Of a DNA stretch of 64,000 bases, positions 32,460-43,316 are shown in pieces. How positions within the stretch are numbered: the first letter of the stretch is position 1; each line of letters opens with the position of its first letter. Below the pieces are notes generated by a model. The model was not told the DNA's origin and searched no databases. It saw only the letters and a program-made list of their open reading frames with translations. Source of the stretch: Anastrepha obliqua. Its lineage: Eukaryota > Arthropoda > Insecta > Diptera > Tephritidae. The stretch spans positions 128,827,601 to 128,891,600 of the forward strand of contig NC_072894.1 in NCBI RefSeq assembly GCF_027943255.1. Direction: 5' to 3'. Both the position numbers and the translations under genes were made by a program.

Positions 32460-33924
32460 TGTATTTTGAAGGAATTTTTTTTGAGCTATTTCAAATGTGG
32501 CATTACACTTATGATCGCACGAGGAACATTTGAAAAGTCCGCCAATTCTAATTAAAAAGTTTGAAAATTTAATGAGAATTTGTGGAATTTTTTAAATTTT
32601 TACAAAATTTCAAACTTTTTATTTCTGATTTTTGTTGAAAATTTAAGAACATTTTCATAAAAGATTACTAAAATAAAATACAAAACAAATAAAGTGTCCT
32701 AACATGTCATTAAGTCTTGGTGCCACATTTGTTTAACGCACTGTATACCTAAATAAGATGTAACCTCTTTTCGATTGCCATAAATTGGCAAATGCAAAGC
32801 ATTTCACATCTACGCAGCCAAACACGCCAACACAAATAGACACAGATGTGAGTGTGCACCTGACGCCAAGCTTTGAGTTGTCTACCCCAACGTTCACACG
32901 CCCACATTTGTCACTTTACCATTCAGCCGAAAAGTTGGTCTGCTTCGCCGAGTCCCTTAAACACCTATAGTTGAACGCACACACACAAGCAGCTGCATAC
33001 ATTCGTAAATGACTTTTGCTCATTTGCTTTTTGCGCATTTTAAACACTTCCACTTCCACTTTTGCTCCTATTTTTGATACACCCTTTGCTTTTTCCTGCC
33101 TAGCCATTTTTGTTTCTTTTCTTTGCGGAGTTAGCAACTTGCACTTTGCCCTTGGTTTTCGCACCAGTTTCAACAACGTCACACGAATCCAAAACTGGAA
33201 AAAAGAACTAAAAGCAAAAACCGTCACACCGCTCAAACGCAAAAACAATAAAACTGGTTCAACAAGATTGTAAAGTTTTGGTAAAACATTTAACTGCCAA
33301 AGTTTTAGCTTTTTCACCTATAAGTGAGCACCTTCTGTGGGCGTGTCTTGTGCATGTGTGTATGTGTGTATGTTTGCATCTGCATTAGATAAAATCGCAC
33401 TCCTTTGAACTTCTGCTAAAGTATATGTAGGTATGCATCTGGCTGCACTGGAAGGTGTGTACGCACACACAGATCTACATTTATTTGTGTTACATATATT
33501 TGCATCTGCGAATCTACAGCAGTGTCACCTTTGCAGGTAATTAGCCTGAGTGCGCTAACTGATGGGCTAAAGCTGCATTTAATTTATTTGCGCCTAAGTA
33601 TTCGGTTGCGAATTTCACATTTGTGGCAACAAACGAAATTCCAGTATATTTCTTACTTAGCAATAAATTCCTGCATAATATTTTCATGCAAAAACCAAAT
33701 TAATTCGTCTATAGTGCGATGAAAGAAAATAGGGCAGTTCCATTAATATTTTCGGTCATCGAGTCAAGCGACAAATAATGCCATTTCGTGATACCATACC
33801 TGGCGAAAAATATTTATATTTGGATTTTATGTGGTAATTATTTAATTCTTCAATTGAAAAAAATAAAACATAGTAGGCATCAAACGAGGCTCAATATGGC
33901 TGGCGTTGAGTCCTTTACGATAAC
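32460..33924. other. Intergenic, no supported feature
   Basis: A/T-rich DNA with short TGTGTGTATG tracts (33350-33370). The 133-codon reverse ORF at 32916-33317 and the forward ORF opposite it lack known motifs. Confidence 0.35.
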
Positions 33925-34372
33925 TTCGAACTAGCAGTGCTCCACAACGGCGACCCATTCACCACCAACGCAAGCGTAAGGCTCAGTTGCCCCTGTCGCC
34001 CCTTCTCTTCGCCATCGTCCTAGACAACGTTATGAGCGTATTGAGCCTGCACAAAAGAGGCAACGTATGGAGTTTCACCAGACATCTTTATGATCTGGAC
34101 TTCGCCGATGACGTCTGCCTCCTCTCTCACAAACTCACTGACATGCAAGCGAAGGCGGACAGACTAGTCCCTCTGGCACGCACTGCCGGACTGGAGGTCA
34201 ACATTGCCAAGACCAATGCTATAAGAGTCAACCAAAGTAAGACCTACAATGGTTGACAGGTTTCCGGTGGAATTTGTCGAAAACTTCTGCTAACTCGCCT
34301 GCACTATCACAGCAGACGGCGGAGCAGATGAAGATGTCAACTGTAGGCTAAACATAGCAAGGGAATTTCGTT
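33925..34372 (+). pseudogene. Non-LTR reverse transcriptase fragment
   Basis: Encodes VLHNGDPFTTNASVRL, then CPLSPLLFAIVLDNVMSVLS and DLDFADDVCLLSHKLTDMQA. The FADD box is the RT catalytic motif. It continues with AGLEVNIAKTNAIRVN, and after a stop at 34254 with FVENFC, TADGGADEDVNCRLNIAREF. Upstream fingers and downstream thumb are missing at both ends. It is a short piece of an endonuclease-RT type retrotransposon. Confidence 0.75.
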
Positions 34373-34904
34373 TCCGCGTCGTGGTTTTTATTAAAAAAAA
34401 CTAAATTGCTTGACAACTTCTTGACCGAACAGGAGGAACAAGACTGACTTTATTATTTCACTTAAGGTTCAATCAAAGCTTACATATGTGTACATATTTG
34501 CTTACTCGGTATATTTTACAATTCTGTTTTCTTACTTGCTAAATTACATTGGTTTAATAAAATTGCTGATTCTGTTTTAGTAAAAAATTGTTATGTCACT
34601 TATGAATATTGCATTTTCGTGTGGGTACGGAAATGCCGATTTGACAATATTTATTACAAATTGCTTTCTTAGTAAAAAGTTAGTTAATTTGGTATGGTTG
34701 CAATTCTTGGAATTGCGACCGAAAAATAGTTTTGATTTATGGATTTAATCATAATTTCTTTAAACAAATCGGAAATGGGTTTAATATTACGCTTTTTCTT
34801 TATTTATTGGTAATTATATTCGCAATAAATTCATCTATATGGTCGTTCCTAATGTAAGTGTTAGTGCTTGGTTTTATATACTCAACTAGGGCGACGTTCA
34901 GCCG
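34373..34904. other. A/T-rich spacer, nothing recognised
   Basis: Between the RT fragment and the mariner fragment. No TIRs, LTRs or coding motifs were found. Confidence 0.35.
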
Positions 34905-35295
34905 AATGCATACAGTATGGGCGAGTTCGCAAATCTTCAGCAAATGACCTAGCAAATTTCGTTCCGGGGATCTGAGCCTTCAAGAATGTGATCGATCTGG
35001 TCGACCATCCAAGATCAACAATGATGTTTTGCGATTCATGTTGGAAAATAATCCACACTTAAGTCGAGAAGAGTTTGGCATTCATCATACAACTGTTGAA
35101 GATCACATTAAATCTCCTTGGTTAGTGATAAAGCAAGTGTTTCGGTCCCACATGAATTAATGGAAAAGAATTTGTCTGACCGTGTAAGAATGGGTTCATC
35201 ACCACCGTATTCACCTGACATTTCACCATCCGATTATTACCTGTTCAGATCTCTGCAAAATTTTCTAATGGGAAATAATTCAAGCCTTTTGTAGG
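34905..35295 (+). pseudogene. Mariner transposase fragment (Mos1-like), internally deleted
   Basis: SLQECDRSGRPSKINDDVLR, LENNPHLSREEFGIHHTTVE, HIKS and HELMEKNLSDRVR cover the DNA-binding domain and linker. The frame then jumps to HPPYSPDISPSDYYLFRSLQ (third Asp motif) and ends at FLMGN. First and second catalytic Asp are lost by the deletion, and neither TIR was found. The subfamily differs from the intact mariner at 58472. Confidence 0.7.
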
Positions 35296-35396
35296 TTGCT
35301 GACTAATTTAACTCCAAGAATGGCAACTGCTACAAAACAGGAATTCACAGGTTGCTTTAAAGTTGGCAAAAGTTGTAACAAATATAGGCGCATAAA

Positions 35397-36089
35397 TAAA
35401 GGGGTTTTCAATTGGCGCGGATCGATTTTGGCGCCTTGTGGCAGCCATTTTGTTTTCGTGACATCTGTCAAATCTTTTGTTTATTAAAAAAATAAAAATA
35501 AATAATTGGCGCGTACACTTCTGGTAGGTGTTTGGCTGAGCTCCTCCTCCTATTTGTGGTGTGCGTCTTGATGTTGTTCCACAAATGGAGAGACCTACAG
35601 TTTCAAGCCGACTCCGAACGGCAGATATTTTTATGAGGAGCTTTTTCATGGCAGACATACATTCGGAGGTTTGCCATTGCCTGCCGAGGGGCGACCGCTA
35701 TTAGAAAAATTTTTTTTATTAATTTTGCTTTCACCGAGATTCGAACCAACGACCTCTCTGTGAATTCCGAATGGTAATCACGCACCAACCCATTCGGCTA
35801 CGGCGGCCGAATGTTTTTTATGCCAATCAGTTGTTTATGCCAATCATCATGGCAAATTACACGATTGAACAGCACGTTCAAATGATAAAACTTTATTATC
35901 AAAATGAGTGTTCATTAACGCAAACGTTGCGCGCATTGCGCCCATTTTTCGGTAGACGTGGTGGCCCTTCCAATTTCTTATGGACCTATACGACATGTGG
36001 TTCCAGCAGGACGGCGCTATGTGCCACACAGCAAACGCCATTTTATTCCATTTCAACATCTACCCGCCCTTATTGAAAAACCCTTTATA
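35397..36089 (+). mobile_element. Deleted IS630/Tc1-like element split by a SINE
   Basis: Left end TAAAGGGGTTTTCAATTGGC (35397) and right end, reverse-complemented, TAAAGGGTTTTTCAATAAGG, with TA-rich flanks. From 35850 it encodes MANYTIEQHVQMIKLYYQNE, TLRALRPFFGRRGGPSNF, the same HTH start as the element at 1250-1797. A deletion then joins it to MDLYDMWFQQDGAMCHTANA in another frame, the segment with the second catalytic Asp. A full-length tRNA-SINE is inserted in its 5' part (35485-35810). It is non-autonomous. Confidence 0.7.
35485..35810 (-). repeat. tRNA-derived SINE, near full length
   Basis: Read on the reverse strand. It starts GGCCGCCGTAGCCGAATGGG with a pol III A box (TAGCCGAATGGGTTGG, 35800-35785) and a B box (GGTTCGAATCT, 35747-35737). 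A non-tRNA body follows with GGTCGCCCCTCGGCAGGCAA, ATGAAAAAGCTCCTCATAAA, GCCGTTCGGAGTCGGCTTGA, CATCAAGACGCACACCACAA and GAAGTGTACGCGCC, and then an A/T-rich tail. Head plus body of about 320 bp is a normal SINE length. Body-only relatives occur at 6950, 15455, 50100 and 55190. Confidence 0.85.
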
Positions 36090-37865
36090 TAATTGAGTAA
36101 TATTAAGCACATATTTTTATAAGTGAATTTTAATATTTTTTTCAAAATATGACAGAACTTTCCCTCCAACCCAATACTTTATCCCTCTCATTGATCAATA
36201 TAACTTCCGCTCTCTTCGAAAACCTTCCAATAGGGCAACACTTTGCCTTATACTTTCATGCGGGAATATAGATATTACAAAATCTGTTGTAGTGGAGCCA
36301 CCTTTTTTCTTTCATTAAGCGTCCATGCATCATGCCCGCACTTATATTGAATAACACCGTTACACAAAACGAATTTGAATTCTGATTTCATTTTTCCCTT
36401 TGAATGCTAGAAAACTTAGAGTTGTGTATTTGTCAAATCAATTATAATTATTTATACTCAGAATCGAGACCCAGCTTTAAATGTCACAAAACAAAGCTGT
36501 TTACGTTTTCACAAAACCTTAATTACAGGTGTATGTATATAGTCGTATGTATGCAATTATTTCTAAGTGACTGGCATTGGGCTTGAGCATTCACCCTGTG
36601 CACCCTTCCAAAATATTTTGCTGCCTGGCGTTGGTGTATTTTATCAACCTAGTCAATCTACTAACTTGAAAGGCTTGATGGCTTTTAAAATTATATTTAT
36701 ATTACTACGCTTACGTACATACCTATGATACATATGCACGAGCTTGTGCTTTGATGCAATTTATTCGAGCAATATTTAACATTCATTGGCTATAATAATT
36801 TCGAATTTACGAGCTTCATTTCGTTGCATTTATTATACGAAGACTACGTACTCCATTTTCGCCTTCATGGCTATTCGGAAGAATTTATACGAGAATTCGG
36901 CGAATATGCTTGGACGTCTTCTAGGCGATAAAGACCCTTTCATTATATGTTTATATGTATGTATTTGGCTATTATTGCTGGAACCATTTGTTTAAACTAC
37001 CAATCCTGTAGAAGGGTATATTACGAGAAAGTGACTATTAAAATTCATTTTATTACTTTGAATTGCATAAGAATGAGTTTTGCTAGCAAATGAGGCATAA
37101 GTAAAATTAATAAAGAAGGAAAGCGAGCGAAGGCGTGTAAAACGAATGAGCAGAACTCGTTTGTTTTATTGTGGGTATAAAAATTTAATAAAAATGAAAA
37201 CAAGAATAAAAATATGCTTGCAGAGGCTTTAAGAAGGCAAAGTGCAGTATATGAATATTAAGTATTTAAAAACAAAATATGTTATTAATGTGTAACTCAT
37301 TCTATACAATAGATATGCGGAATGTCTGTCAACTGATAAATCATTCTAAAATTTAAAATTCAGCTGATCGGCGAGTGCGAAAGAATACATTGTTCGTTCG
37401 TTGAAACAATGTCATAGACCAAAAAGAAATTATTTTGACATAAATGTGCAGAATTGACCACATTAGAGACGTCTAATAATACGATCGCATTCGAAAAAAG
37501 TCATCTTTGTTTTTATTAAGATAAATATCGTAAAATAAAAGCTTAATATATGGTTTTCCATTTATTTCTGTGTTTTTTTTTTTTTGTAAACACACCACCT
37601 TGATCAAAAGTTCTCGAAACAACTACCAGGTGACGCTCTAAGTCAACTGATTTGAGTCCTGTTTTTTTTTCTGGTTGACACATCGGTGACTAAGATCTGT
37701 TGAGGACATGAGTCGAAAATACAACCCTACCTGGCCACCAAAAGGGCAACAGGACTCGCTCTTGCGCGATGTTAGGCATCGGCGGTAATTCAATTTTAAG
37801 GCTTTAGTTTTTTTAAGTTACGCCGTGTCGAGTAAATCTAGTTTTGCAAGTGTTTTCAATTATTT
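36090..37865. other. Intergenic, no supported feature
   Basis: A/T-rich DNA with no recognised gene, ending in the 5' flank of the mariner whose ATG is at 37878. A mariner left TIR could not be located here. Confidence 0.35.
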
Positions 37866-37928
37866 GCAGTTTTGAAAATGGAATTGAATTTGTAACCACG
37901 AGTTGGTATTAAATTTTTTTGTTAAAAA

Positions 37929-39379
37929 GAGGTTGTCTGTAAAGTCGGTTTACTGACGATAGTTTAACGTGATAACGTCATAAGAAAATACTGATTGCAT
38001 GGTTGCATTTTTCAAAAGAAAATTTTAATTTTATTTGTTTGATAGATATTTTGTATGGATATAGAGAATGAGTTAACATTAACATAACATAATATACTTT
38101 AACATAACATAACGTAACATAACATAACATAACATAACATAACATAACATAACATAACATAACATAACATAACATAACATAACATAACATAACATAACAT
38201 AACATAACATAACATAACATAACATAACATAACATAACATAACATAACATAACATAACATAACATAACATAACATAACATAACATAACATAACATAACAT
38301 AACATAACATAACATAACATAACATAACATAACATAACATAACATAACATAACATAACATAACATAACATAACATAACATAACATAACATAACATAACAT
38401 AACATAACATAACATAACATAACATAACATAACATAACATAACATAACATAACATAACATAACATAACATAACATAACATAACATAACATAACATAACAT
38501 AACATAACATAACATAACATAACATAACATAACATAACATAACATAACATAACATAACATAACATAACATAACATAACATAACATAACATAACATAACAT
38601 AACATAACATAACATAACATAACATAACATAACATAACATAACATAACATAACATAACATAACATAACATAACATAACATAACATAACATAACATAACAT
38701 AACATAACATAACATAACATAACATAACATAACATAACATAACATAACATAACATAACATAACATAACATAACATAACATAACATAACATAACATAACAT
38801 AACATAACATAACATAACATAATATAACATAACATAACATAACATGCTGTTCAAGCAAGGTAACGACGCATGAGCAAGATAACGACGCATTTTTTGGTAC
38901 GTGCAGCCGGCTACATAGAATTATTAGACGTTATCACGTCAAAAAATAATAATAACATTAAAACAACAGGTATTATTAACAAACTTGGTTTTATTTTAAA
39001 TTCTTCAAGTAAATCAAATTAATAATAATCAATAAGAAGGCATATGCAAATTCAAATACGTGAATTTATATTATATATGTACATATGCGCATATACATAC
39101 ACATATACGCTCACTTAAGTAGGAGAGAGCAAGATGTCGAACGTTGCCGTTCGTTTGCTTTGTTTGCTTTGTCGTTCGTTCCGCGCTTTCGCTTGCAGTT
39201 CATTCAATGTAACGGCAATGAGCAAGGTAACGACACATGAGCAAGGTAACGGCAATCAGCAAGGTAATACTAATGAGCAAGGTAACGGCAATGAGCAAGG
39301 TAACACTAATGAGCAAGGTAACGACACATTTTTTCGTGCGTGCAGCCTGTTATATCGAATTATAAGACGTTATCACGTC
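37929..39379 (+). mobile_element. Microsatellite-bearing element, copy 2
   Basis: Same architecture and orientation as the copy at 28985-30027: GAGGTTGTCTGTAAAGTCGG start; AACATAACATAATATACTTT lead-in; (AACAT)149; first end block; spacer with GTCGAACGTTGCCGTTCG; GAGCAAGGTAACG minisatellite (39220-39320); and second end block ending GACGTTATCACGTC. It is inserted in the reading frame of a mariner. The mariner reads GTTAAAAA on the left and AAAATGGATTC on the right, which implies an AAAA duplication and fixes both element ends to within the A run. Confidence 0.85.
38101..38845. repeat. (AACAT)149 pentanucleotide array
   Basis: 745 bp, 149 units, with only two variant units: AACGT at 38111-38115 and AATAT at 38821-38825, both near the ends. 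Long-range perfection implies recent expansion or homogenisation. The reverse strand is open in all three frames as MLCYV repeats. Confidence 0.98.
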
Positions 39380-40094
39380 AAAATGGATTCAATGGTGCGG
39401 AAACCTCTGAACTGTTAGGAAATTGTTTCGGTAATGATACTCTAATGGAAACTGCCGTTGACGAGTGGCTTGAACCCCTCAGAATAGATTGTGGGTCCAT
39501 CGAAGATGTTGAATGGAATGGCTGGCTGTCGACATCGAAAACTGATGAAAGCATCAAGGAAAGAAAAGTTGATCAATAACCGCAAATTAAACATCAGAGA
39601 GCTTGCTTTTGCATCTGTTCAGGGCATTGTAGTTAATGATTTAGGTTTGCCCCGTGTGGCTGCAAAGTTGCTCCCAAAGGACTTAAATTTCATGCAAATC
39701 AGGGACCGCGCTAATATCGCCGCGCTTAATCCGACCCAACATTCATTAACGCAGACGAGACGTGGGCTTATAGTACGACGTAAAACAAATATGAGGAGAG
39801 TGAATGGAGAACTCCGACTGAGTGATGCTCACTGCTTTTATGGATTACAGCAGTATTGTGCAGCACAAATTTTTGCCAGGAGGTCAACCAGTTAATAAGG
39901 TTTGGGCATTATAAGACGTTTACGTGAAGCGGTTCGCCAAAAACGAAAGGTTTTGTGGGAAAACAACTCGTGGATTTTGCACCATGATAACGCACCGTCG
40001 TCCAGTGCCATTATTCAGCAGCCATTGAATTCACTTGATATGGCGCCCTGCGATTTTTTTTTTCTTTTTAAGCGAGTCAAAAAACCACTACTCC

Positions 40095-40749
40095 ATCAGG
40101 ACCGCGGCAGGATGTCTCCTGATGTCCCCTATCCAACACTTGCATGACGAGGCTCACATGCTCCCTGTTAAGGAGCACAACAGAATGCTCGGCAAGCAGT
40201 TTCTGCTTGGGTGTCACCGTAGGCCTCACCCATGCAGACACCGGCTCGAGCCTGAGCCACCTCCCAGGCACATCAGGAGACACTTCCTCAACTACGTGGA
40301 CGAGATCCAGGACAAAACGGACAGACCACTCCAGGATCAGACAGTGTACAGACAGGCCATTAACGACATTCATTGGGAGACCCTTACCACCTTCTTAAGC
40401 TCCCGACCCCCGAATGCAGTTATCGGAGTCCAACCACCACCTATCGCAGACGAAGAGCTCCAGCTTCCCCGAGAGTCCCGCGTAATCTTGGAACAATTAC
40501 GTTCTGGATACTGTAGCAGCAGACCCCGACATACTAAACTTATGTCCAGCATGTGAAGGCTCCCCGCACGACACTAACCACCTCTTCACATGCCCCATCA
40601 AACCCACTCATCTAACACCTCCCTCCCTCTGGACCCAACCCATCGAAACAGCCAGTTTCCTGGGCCTACCGTTAGATGAGCTAGACGAAGACGACCGGTA
40701 ATTACACTACACTGACAGGGCGAAGATACTCCTACAACAACAACAACAG
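40095..40749 (+). mobile_element. 5'-truncated Jockey-clade retrotransposon inserted in mariner
   Basis: Encodes AAGCLLMSPIQHLHDEAHML, VKEHNRMLGKQFLLGCHRRP, YVDEIQDKTDRPLQ, then RVILEQLRSGYCSS. A frame change leads to DPDILNLCPACEGSPHDTNH and LFTCPIKPTHLTPPSLW, the Jockey C-terminal CCHC-like tail, with a stop near 40700. The 3' end is CAACAACAACAACA. It is flanked by CCACTACTCC (40085-40094) and CCACTGCTCC (40750-40759), a 10-bp target duplication with one difference. The mariner coding continues across the gap. Confidence 0.9.
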
Positions 40750-40912
40750 CCACTGCTCCGCGTTTTAACAGCCGAAAGGAAGTAATGGAAAAATCGGATA
40801 TGGCTCGGCTCTGATGGCTATACCAAAAATAGAGCTCCAGAAATGTTTCGAGTGCGTTGCAGTCAATGAGGAGCACTTTGAAGGCGATTATGCCACTTTA
40901 GAAGAATAAGCT

Positions 40913-41732
40913 TGTATTTTGAATTTTCGGATTGTATTCCGGGAAATTTTTACTTAAGTTGGTACGTATGCATGAGTATATATTTTCCAAAAGATAAATG
41001 AAAATGGAGCCATATATACAAACACATGTGCATATGGAAATATATTTCGTGTTTATTTACTTACTCAGCGCATTCTTACCCCGCACTAACCTACCTCAAC
41101 TACAGTCATTTGGAAATTTACAAAACGCAAATTCTTTTCAGGGTATTTCCGAGCAAGCGGATTAATTGAAAAGTGCTTATCGCTTTTTTCAAAGAACAAC
41201 AACGCTTAAAGCAATTAAAATTCACTTTCGTCATCTTTCAATATTCTGGAAATGCCAATAATGAAATCGGTAAAAATCAGGAATTAAAATATTTGCATTC
41301 ATACATACATACACATGTACATATACATATACTTAATTGTCATCATGAACAGCGGTCGTGGTTGCTAAAAAGTGCAAATTAGTAAATGGCTTGCGCACGT
41401 AAATATTTAATAAGTAATGTCGGAAATAAAAATGGCGTAGCACCAACTTTTGATATTTTTTATTTCTTGAAAACCAGTATAAATGTGTAGGTACCTAAGT
41501 AGAAAGTAAAATATATGATAATATATGAACTTTTACATATGTACATACATACGTACAAGAAAGTTATTTATTTATTTAATAATTTTTTAAAACAAAAGGG
41601 AAAAGTACTAAAAATACCGACTGAAAAAATTTAAAAAGTATTAGCTAATACCTTTCGTTTTGCAGAATTTAATGAAACAACTTGTCTTTTTTTATATTAT
41701 CCATTGATTTATTGCGATCTGTTTAATAACAT
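40913..41732. other. A/T-rich spacer, nothing recognised
   Basis: Between the split mariner and the reverse-strand Jockey element. Short ATACATACATAC tracts near 41300 and 41540. Confidence 0.35.
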
Positions 41733-42062
41733 TTAACAATATTTATACTTAAAACTAAGATACTCTACGAGACATGCATGGAAAGCACCCAGTTCTCCTT
41801 CATTCCTCAATGTTCGCTTTTTAGCACTTGAGATCCAATGTTGATTTGAAGTCTTATATTGTGTGATGAGGTATACTTTTTTTTCTTCAGCTTTTATGGG
41901 AACTTTCAGATCACGGTGAATTTGGGCATTTGTGATCATTCTGAGAGTTTTCGATTGGAATCTTTTGAGTACCCCCAGAGTTGTACACAATATGTCCATA
42001 CTGGTTTTAGGATAGCTGAGTAGAGCAAGAGCTTATTTTCGAGGAAAACATTTGAATTGCGA

Positions 42063-42657
42063 GTCTATTTTGGCCTTCTCCCGGTGTTCGGTAATGAAGG
42101 CTTCAGCCCACGCTTTGGAGTCTGACTGTTCCTCCGTCAAATCCTCTTCTCTAGTGTCCTTCAGTCTCTCCAGGATTCTGAAGGCCGATCGCCTGGTACG
42201 ATAGTACGTTTCTGACGCACTTATATGCTTCCGGGGGTGGGTACTACCCGGGGCAGTGATAGTGACAGAAGAGCAGACATCAGAAGCCATTGGCTTAGCC
42301 ATGTGGTCCGATGCTGCCGACGTTGGTGTGGTTTTTTCTCCTTTCGGAGTTCCCGTGCCACCTGGAGTGACAGGGACAGCAAGGTCTGCTTGTCTTTTGA
42401 CAGGGCAGCTCTTGCTTCCCAAGGATTTTGTTGCGAGGGGGGGGTCTATTGCTGGCATCAGACGTAGATGGTGTGTCATCCTCAACTTGTCTTAAGACAG
42501 GGTTGGGATTGTTGCCAGTGAGAGGTCTCGCTGCTGTAGAGGCAGTCCCTGAAGGGACGGAGCGGGAGTTATTCCCTGGCTTGGCCACAGGCTTCACTCC
42601 GCTTACATTAATGGTCTTCCTTATTGAAAGACCTGACCTTCCTGAGGGATTTGGTCT
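42063..42657 (-). mobile_element. Retrotransposon ORF1 (Gag-like) fragment inserted in Jockey
   Basis: The insertion is flanked by perfect AATTGCGA copies (42055-42062 and 42658-42665). Outside them Jockey coding joins cleanly as LLNRN|SNVFLENKLLLY. The insert reads on the reverse strand as Gag-like coding: SIRKTINVSGVKPVAKPGNN, EDDTPSTSDASN, and then, after a frame change at an 8-C run near 42440, LGSKSCPVKRQADLAVPVTP, SETYYRTRRSAFRILERLKD and WAEAFITEHREKAKID. It is cut at both ends inside coding and has no poly(A) or other tail. The closest match in memory is the ORF1 of RNase H-type non-LTR elements; this is uncertain. Confidence 0.7.
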
Positions 42658-43316
42658 AATTGCGATTTAGCAGCCAGCAAAGACTTCGGAGTTTGAATCC
42701 TAGTGCCTTGAGTTTAGTAAGCTTGCAGTCAAGATTCATTCCGACATATTTAGTCACATTAGTTTGAGATATGATTGTGATATTGAGTTTAACAGATGGG
42801 CAAGTGTTTCGCTTGAGTGTAAATGTAACTTGAACAGATTTTGTCCATTTGATTTTATTTTCCAGTCTTTGACACATTGAGTTACTTCATCAAGTTTTTT
42901 TTTTTGGAGTTTAAGAGAAGCCACATCAAGGAGGGAGTCAGTTGTGAGTAAAGCAGTGTCATCTGCAAAAGATCCGACGATAGTTTCCTCAGTAACTGAT
43001 AGATCTTGAGTGTAAAGCAAGTATAGTATGGGACCCATAATACCGCTTTGGGGTACAACAGCTAAACTTCACCATATCTGAGATTGTTCTTCATTTTGTT
43101 TTACAAAAAAGTGCCGATTTGTTAAGTAACACCCCATTTACACACGGAGACATCTGGAAGGGAGACACTGGAAATTCTCTTTTCAAGTCTCATTCGCGGG
43201 CAAAAATGTTTTCGGCAACAATCGTTAGCATATTTTGACGTTTCTCTCATTCGTATAGCCGTGATTTGTTTGAATTTTATATTGTGAAGAAATATATTAG
43301 TTTATTGCGATTAAAT

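Larger units (their letters stand above)
37866..40912 (+). mobile_element. Mariner transposase gene split by two insertions
   Basis: The coding sequence starts at ATG 37878 (MELNL, stop, PRVGIKFFVK). It is cut at 37928 by a microsatellite-bearing element and resumes at 39380 with NGFNGAETSELL. It then runs through SIEDVEWNGWLSTSKTDES, NRKLNIRELAF, VVNDLGLPRVAAKLLPKDLN, VQHKFLPGGQPVNK, NNSWILHHDNAPSSSAII (second Asp) and MAPCDFFFLFKRVKKPLL (third Asp). It is cut again by a Jockey fragment and ends RFNSRKEVMEKSDMA, MAIPKIELQKCFE, HFEGDYATLEE (40758-40909). Part of the core with the first Asp is deleted and there are frame changes, so it is a dead host for later insertions. Confidence 0.85.

Noticed and set aside
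35737..35810. A tRNA gene on the reverse strand
   Set aside because: A and B boxes are present but the flanking arms do not fold as a functional tRNA and the sequence continues into a SINE body.
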